Shown one piece after another: positions 58,550 to 64,000 of a DNA stretch of 64,000 bases. Numbering within the stretch: position 1 is the stretch's first letter; every line of letters begins with the position of its first letter. A program made the position numbers and the translations under genes. Location: contig NW_005434605.1 in NCBI RefSeq assembly GCF_000315625.1, positions 58,580 through 122,579 of the forward strand. Reading direction: 5' to 3'. The notes under the pieces were generated by a model. The model searched no databases, was not told where the DNA came from, and was given only the letters and a program-made list of their open reading frames with translations. The stretch is from Guillardia theta CCMP2712 (lineage: Eukaryota; Cryptophyceae; Pyrenomonadales; Geminigeraceae).

Positions 58550-59645
58550 TCAAGTTTGGTAAGTCATCGCTAAGGGAAGGCCATCGGGACACACTTGCTT
58601 CAAGGTCAGGGCAGCCGCCAAGTCACTTGTCTGCGACAGGATCAGAGACAGACTGTTGTCATGGCTCCCAACCTCTCCATCTGCGATGTCTCCCGGAAGC
58701 AACTCTAACGACTGGTATTCCATCTCATCAAACATCTCCTGCACGATTGTTTCATCTCCAACAAGCTTGTGCCTTCGATTGGACCTCATTCATTCCACCG
58801 AAGGGACCCTTCAAGTAGCAATGAAATTTAGCCCGGATGATCGAAGTCTGTATCGACAGATCTCTGCCTGCCTCACAGACAATCTCCTCCCCTTGCCGTA
58901 TGGCGTCCAAGGCGCCAAAGAAGTTCAAGACCCTACAATCACGAATGTCACATCACGTCCTCCCAGGACTCCAAGATGGGCACCAGAACAAAATATTTGC
59001 GTCCAACTTGGGTAGTTTGGAAAGCTTTCGTTTAGCTCCAAGAGCACTCAGGAAGACCAGTTTCCTCAATCTTGAACCGCAACCATTCACCACATTTCGA
59101 ACCATCTTCACGTTGACATCCTGCGGGCTCTTGCCGAGAACCCAGTCCAGCGAGGGAAAACAAGACGTGTATTCCGAGATGACGATGAGCTCTGAGCTCT
59201 GAAGAACAGTATCGAGATTGACCAGACGATTGTCTCCAGTGGATGTAACTTGAAGTACTTTCAACTCGTTTCGAGTTTGCGCAAGGTTACCTACGAAACA
59301 CCTTGCCGCGGGATTACCCGCATGACAAACTGCATCAGAATACTTATCAAAGCAGAGATTGACAGAGAGATTTTGCTCCTTCAGAAGTTCAGCTGCCAAC
59401 CTTTTGCCCACTGACGTAGAGGCTCCGATGACGGTGACTGTCTCCTTCATGATTGGGCTGCTACATCGCGCTGGTTGCAAGGGGATCCTTTGGAGAGGAA
59501 GAGGACGGTAAGGAATGAAGGCACTCAAAGCAGCATGGTATGTTGAGGAGGTAGAGGAGGAGGTAACAGATCGCTCAGCCGCCATCACTGTCGCACACAT
59601 GAGCAACATGCGGCTGCTGGTCAACCATGGAGCTTGCCCGAGCAT
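58550..59645 (-). CDS. NAD(P)-binding Rossmann-fold protein (atypical SDR)
   Basis: The start at 59645 (MLGQAPWLTSSRMLLM) is preferred because upstream codons fall in a GC-rich repeat patch. A hydrophobic/Ser-rich leader of about 60 residues could be an organelle presequence. The Rossmann core begins VTVIGASTSVGKRLAAELLK with a glycine-poor dinucleotide loop, followed by VNVKMVRNVVNGCGSRLRKLVFLSALGAK, the usual SDR strand-helix order. Later exons give FFGALDAIRQGEEIV, TSIIRAKFHCYL, and a tail at 58775-58550 (KLVGDETIVQEMFDEMEY). The Tyr-xxx-Lys catalytic pair of classical SDRs is not seen, so a non-catalytic or atypical (NmrA-like) member is likely. Exon joins near 58960 and 58790 are approximate. 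Confidence 0.6.
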
Positions 59646-59684
59646 GTCCGATTCCTCTAAATGAGAAAAAGATGAATTGAAATC

Positions 59685-59770
59685 TTTACTCAAAGTTAAG
59701 TTCAATCGGGGGCGGGCGGGCCCGGGGCCGGGCCCAAAAGTCACCGGGCAAGGCCCTGTCCCCGGCTCTA
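59685..59770. repeat. GC-rich patch with TTTACTCAAAGTTAAGT edge
   Basis: TTTACTCAAAGTTAAGT at 59685-59701 is identical to the left edge of island B (12589-12605). It is followed at once by GGGGGCGGGCGGGCCCGGGG-type sequence. Confidence 0.7.
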
Positions 59771-59833
59771 TCCTCGGATGAACTTGACTATTCCCAACTT
59801 TGCGTAAAGGGTGGAATTCCCAGCTAGACTAGT

Positions 59834-62800
59834 TCAGGTCAAACTAAGTTTACTCAGAATGTTCTCTGCCTCCTCCTTTGATCCAACATGTGTGAAATCT
59901 CGTAACTGCTCTAATGCGTTGCTCCTTTTCAGCCGTTCCTCCAGAACTTCAGCTGCCTTGGTGTCTCCCACGTCACGCAAGAAGCTGAGGTACGTCTCGA
60001 TCGTCGCGGCATGGTGCGGGTTCATGCTGAGGATATACTGGTACACAACCTCTGCACCCTCCGGCTGCTTCGTGGCATGAAGGTGATGGCCGAGCTCAAG
60101 CCAGAGGCTGATGTTGCGCGGGTGACGTTGGATGGCCCTGATGAGAACTTGTCGGGTCTGATCTGCAGACAACCGTGACAGCTTCTGACTGTTTGACAGC
60201 CTCAGGCTCTTCTTCTCCTCCTCCTGCGCTGCCCGGCGGCTCCGTCGCTCCCTCCTTCGCCAGGCTTCATCTTCTTCTGGATCCGATGCTCTTGTCCCCC
60301 GCATGAACATCACCGGCTGGATCGACTCGAAGGAGTGCAGAGCCTCGGTGCTCGCCTGAGAGCTCCGCACGGGCCTTGTCAGACTGTTGTGAAGGCTGCT
60401 CTGAGAACTGACCTCTGCCCCCTCCAGCTGCTGAACATTCGTTCCGTCCATCGCTCCATCCCGCTGGTCGGCACAGGCTGGAGCAGGAGAAGGCTCGCGT
60501 GCAAGAGAAGGTCGCTCGTCTGTTCTTGATGGGGCTCGATCTCGTTGTTGGAGGAAGCCCAAGGTAGCCTGAGCAGACGCATGCTGCTTGTCCTGACCGT
60601 CGGACACCCACTTCATGACCTTGCTCTCTAGCTGAGACGAGTCGCTCTGGCCAGCTGACTTGGTTGTCTCCCGAGGCTCCATGGGTTCTGACTTGGTTGT
60701 CGCCCGAGGCTCCATGGGTTCGAGGAGCGAAGGCCGTCGTGCTCGTATGCTAACGGCTGAAGAAGTTCTCCTGAGGAGCGCGCCTGAAGAAGGCTTGTCC
60801 CTCCGCGCTAGGTTCTTCCAGGAGTCGAAACAGCGGGAAAGACCCTGATTGATCCACCTCGCGAGGATCCGCATGCGGTACCTCTGATCTGCTGCTAGAA
60901 ACCTCCTCACTCGCAGCGAGTTCCTCTTCCAGGTCAAGTAGACAGTCTCCAGCTTGTCGTACGACAACTTCGACGTGACCAGCCCTTTCCCTGTCTTTGC
61001 GGGTTTGGCCGTGACCTCCTTGAGGTTGATTATCAAAACGGCGATCAGGAGGTTGTAGATGACAAACTGAGATAAGAAGATGAAAGCTGGAGTGTACAGC
61101 ATCGCCCACATGCTCCCGCAGTTGGACCTGCAGGGCGTCTCGAAGCTGGGATCCTCCCCGACGCTGCAGTCCACCAACCTCAAGCTCTGCAGGTAGTTGA
61201 GCTCATCGGCGGAGGTGCAGCCGGGGAGGAAGGAGCGGGCTATGAGCAGATAGTGATCTCTGTCCACCTCCGAGCTCGACTGGTTCCATCGCTGTAGCAC
61301 TAGAGCTGCCTGATCGAGCGACCCAGGAGTTCGAGGAAAGTCGCTGTGCATGATGTTGGCATGGTCCATCAGGGTCGCCCACCCGTCGCCGCTGAAGATG
61401 CGGGTGAGGGTGAGGAAAGCGTCTTCGAGGGACGAGAAGCATGAGAACTCGCCGAAGACAGCGTCATCCGACGCTAGCAAGCAGCGGACAGCTCGAAGAC
61501 GGGAGGTGACATCATCAAAGTTTGCCCTCCGCTGCGACTCGTCGCACATGTCCCCGAACAAGACGAGCCCGATGACGCCGAAGGAGAGGAAGAAGATGAC
61601 GAGGAGCGAAGAGATGTAGAAGAACGCGGGGAGAGAAGAGATGAAAGTCTGGAAGATAGTGAGAATCCCCCCCAGGAACCGGAAAGCCTTTATTGCCCGG
61701 AGAGTTTTGAAGATCTTGAAGATCCGGACCATGCGGATGACGGTGGGGTCTATGAGAATGATGCCGTTGAACGTGATCTCTGAGAACGATCCCACCACGA
61801 CCACGAAGTCGAGGATGAGCCAGTAGTCTTGGAAGAACTTCCTCGGCCGCATCACGAACATCCGAATCAGCGTCTCGATGGTGAACACGAAAGTGAAGAA
61901 GAGGTTTGTCCTCGACGTCAGAACGTCTTGAAAGCTAGACTGCTTGTAAGTCTCGAACCCCATGCAGCAGATGTTGAGAAGGATCATGACGCAGACAAAG
62001 ACATCGAACGCCATCTTGACGATCATCCTCTCCAGGAAGAACTTCAATGCTCGCATGGCTGAGTTGCAACCGATGAACAGGTCATGAATGCGAAATCCGT
62101 GCTGGTCAACAAAGAGCTGATCCTCAAGGTTGTGCTGGACGTTATGGGAAGAGGAGGAGGAGGAGGAGGAGGAGGAAGAAGATGATGACGACGATTGTTG
62201 AGTATTTTCGTCCTTGATTACCTCCAGGTTGATCTCATGGAGATGAATCTTGGCGTTGTTGTTCAACTGGTCGAAGACAGAAGCAAGCTGAGAGTCGTCG
62301 GCCGAGGTCAAGTACACGTCGTACTTCTTCTTGTGCTGATATGACAAGTCCGAGCCCACAACGCCACCTCCAGCAGAGCGCGAAGTCGAGCTGGGAACGA
62401 CTGACCGGACCAGAACAACGAAAGGGGACATGTTGTGGGTCCTCTGACCCTCCATGGCCTCGAACTCCCGGAAGTGGATCAAGTCAATGTCGGCGCTATG
62501 AAGGAAGATGATGTGGCTGACCAGCAGTGCCTCCTGCTCCTGCTCCAGCAGGAAGACGAGGGACGCCCAGGTTACCGCGGTTCTCAGCTTCCACTTCCCT
62601 TCCTCAGGCGTGAAGGCAGCCACCCTTCCGACCTCTTGGAGGCGGGACGATGAGCTCGAGATGTTGGAAGTTTGCATCTTTTCAACGAGCGACTTGACGT
62701 CTTGGAAGCTCTTAACATTCCTGCACATCCAAACCCACTGCTGCAGAGTCCTATCATACGCCTCCTTCTCGCGGTCGTCGTCGGGTGGCAGAGCTGGTAG

Positions 62801-64000
62801 TTGACTCCTGGATGGCTTGTTGTTCATCTCCACACTCTGCCAGAGTGCCTTCCTCCCTTCTTCGTCCTCCTCCGAGAACTTGGAGCGCAAGAGAGCAAGC
62901 TCGTACGCGTTGATCAGGATGGCGGTGAAGATGGGCATGACGAGATACTTGCCCATCAAGACGATGACAACCTGCAGAGAAGCGTCAGAGAAGATGAGAT
63001 GAAGGAGGGAGGGAGGGAGAGAGGGAGAGAGGGAGGGAGGGAGGGAGGGAGGGAGGGAGGGAGGGAGGGAGGGAGGGAGGGAGGGCTCACGAAGAAAAGA
63101 GCGTTGGCAGGGTTCTTGTCTCTGTACGGCCCTGTGCTGTAGCCGGTCTTGTCAATCCCCGCAAACATGTGGTTGTACCAGTTAGACCCGGTCGAGATCG
63201 TCACCACAGACACCAGCGACTGTCCGATCCAGTCGAAACTCGTCGGTAGTCTCCTCCATACTCGCTCTTCCCCCGCTGCATCTGCTCCCTTGCAATCTTG
63301 CTCGGCGAATACTTGGTTGTCGCTGCACGAGTTGAGCTGACCCATGAAGAGCTGAAGGCCGAGGAGCGAGAAAATGAAGGAGAGGAGCCCAGAGAGGAAG
63401 ATGGCGGCTGCGATGCTCTTGTAGCTCGTGAAGATCGTGTCGATCATCCTCTTCAGCCCTCTCACCTTGGCGACGAACCTCAGGGGGCGCATGGCCTTGG
63501 TGACCCTGAGCAACCGCAGGGCAGGGGAGTTGGAGGAGGAGGAGGAGGAGGAGAGATAGGAGAGGATCTTGAAGCTCTCCTCGACCATGGAGGCGGCAAC
63601 GACGAGGAAGTCGAGACGGTTGTAGGAGACCTTGATGTACTCAACGAAGTTCATCCCGAGGACCTTGAGCACGAACTCGAGGATGAAGACGAAGTTGAGC
63701 ATCGAGGTGAACGTGTTGAGGGTGACAGCCTCCGCCTTTGTCATGTTCGGGCGGTCAAGGAGGATGCAGACGCAGGAGAGGAGGACACAGAAGATCAGAA
63801 ACTTCTCCACCTTGGGGTTGAACACGATCCTGCAAGACAGGATGCGGACAGGATGGAGAGGAGGGAGGAGCCCGAGGGAGTAGCCCGTCTGATAGCCATA
63901 TTTGAGCCCCTCCTTCCTTGCGTATACCTCCTCTTTGAGCCTCTTCAGCGGCAGGATGCTGATCCTGTAATAAGCTCTGTTCTTTTCATCCTTCTCCTCA
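59834..64000 (-). CDS. Voltage-gated cation channel with C-terminal TPR-like tail, 5' part beyond window
   Basis: Two six-helix repeats are visible. Exons: 64000-63928 (partial), 63829-63091 and 62971-59834. The first repeat (63829 to about 62900) has S1-S6 with a voltage-sensor helix (LRLLRVTKAMRPLRFVAK) and pore TISTGSNWYNHMF. A cytosolic linker of about 260 residues with a poly-Ser run follows. The second repeat has S4 VIRMVRIFKIFKTLRAIKAF and pore FSGDGWATLM. These resemble domains III and IV of Cav/Nav channels; earlier domains would lie past the window. The C-terminus has a basic helix (ARWINQGLSRCFDSWKNLARR), a duplicated EPMEPRxTTKS unit (about 60660-60725), a disordered region, and TPR/HAT-like helices (AIQRHPRNISLWLELGHHL, GAEVVYQYILSMNPHHAAT). 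Confidence 0.85.
62972..63090 (-). repeat. Intron with (GGGA)n tetranucleotide repeat
   Basis: Intron between the S6 segment exon and the next exon of the channel gene, with GT at 63090 and AG at 62972. About 80 bp (63001-63085) consist of GGGA/GAGG units. Confidence 0.85.

Overview
The window is nuclear DNA of a unicellular eukaryote. It shows spliced genes on both strands, GT-AG introns of which many are only about 44-60 nt, no operons, and dense simple repeats. The best guess is an alga with a complex red-lineage plastid, probably a cryptophyte such as Guillardia theta; this is inference. The main clue is a phytoene synthase whose signal peptide ends ASA followed by an aromatic residue, the presequence type of cryptophytes and relatives. 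A flagellum is implied by a dynein-2-type heavy chain. All gene models were joined by eye from reading frames and splice signals, so exon edges are proposals.

1-9.9 kb: a receptor nucleotidyl cyclase (-, truncated by the window start), a GT41/OGT-like glycosyltransferase with a signal peptide (-), a MazG-type dCTP pyrophosphatase (+) and a torsin-like AAA+ ATPase (-). 10-19 kb: a PH plus J-domain protein (-), a membrane-anchored TPR protein (+) and phytoene synthase with an N-terminal EF-hand-like module (+). These are separated by GC-rich islands and a long G-rich tract. 19-30 kb: an ankyrin protein (-), an acidic unknown (-), TMEM147 (+), a RING protein (-) and a W-repeat (Sfi1-like) protein (-). 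30-35 kb: a 3' fragment of a kynurenine-type aminotransferase (+) and Integrator subunit 7 (-). 35-49 kb: a cytoplasmic dynein-2-type heavy chain (+), intron-rich at its 5' end and then one 11.6-kb exon. 49-64 kb: a SWI3/SMARCC chromatin subunit (-), phosphomevalonate kinase (-), a two-exon GT25-like glycosyltransferase (+), a Rossmann-fold protein (-) and a voltage-gated cation channel with a C-terminal TPR-like tail (-, continues past the window end).

The genes do not form one pathway. Phosphomevalonate kinase (mevalonate route) and phytoene synthase (plastid carotenoids) are both isoprenoid genes but lie 34 kb apart. The most unusual features are a dynein whose AAA1 site lacks almost every catalytic signature, an EF-hand-like extension on phytoene synthase, a receptor cyclase whose kinase domain looks catalytically intact, and a family of related GC-rich intergenic islands.
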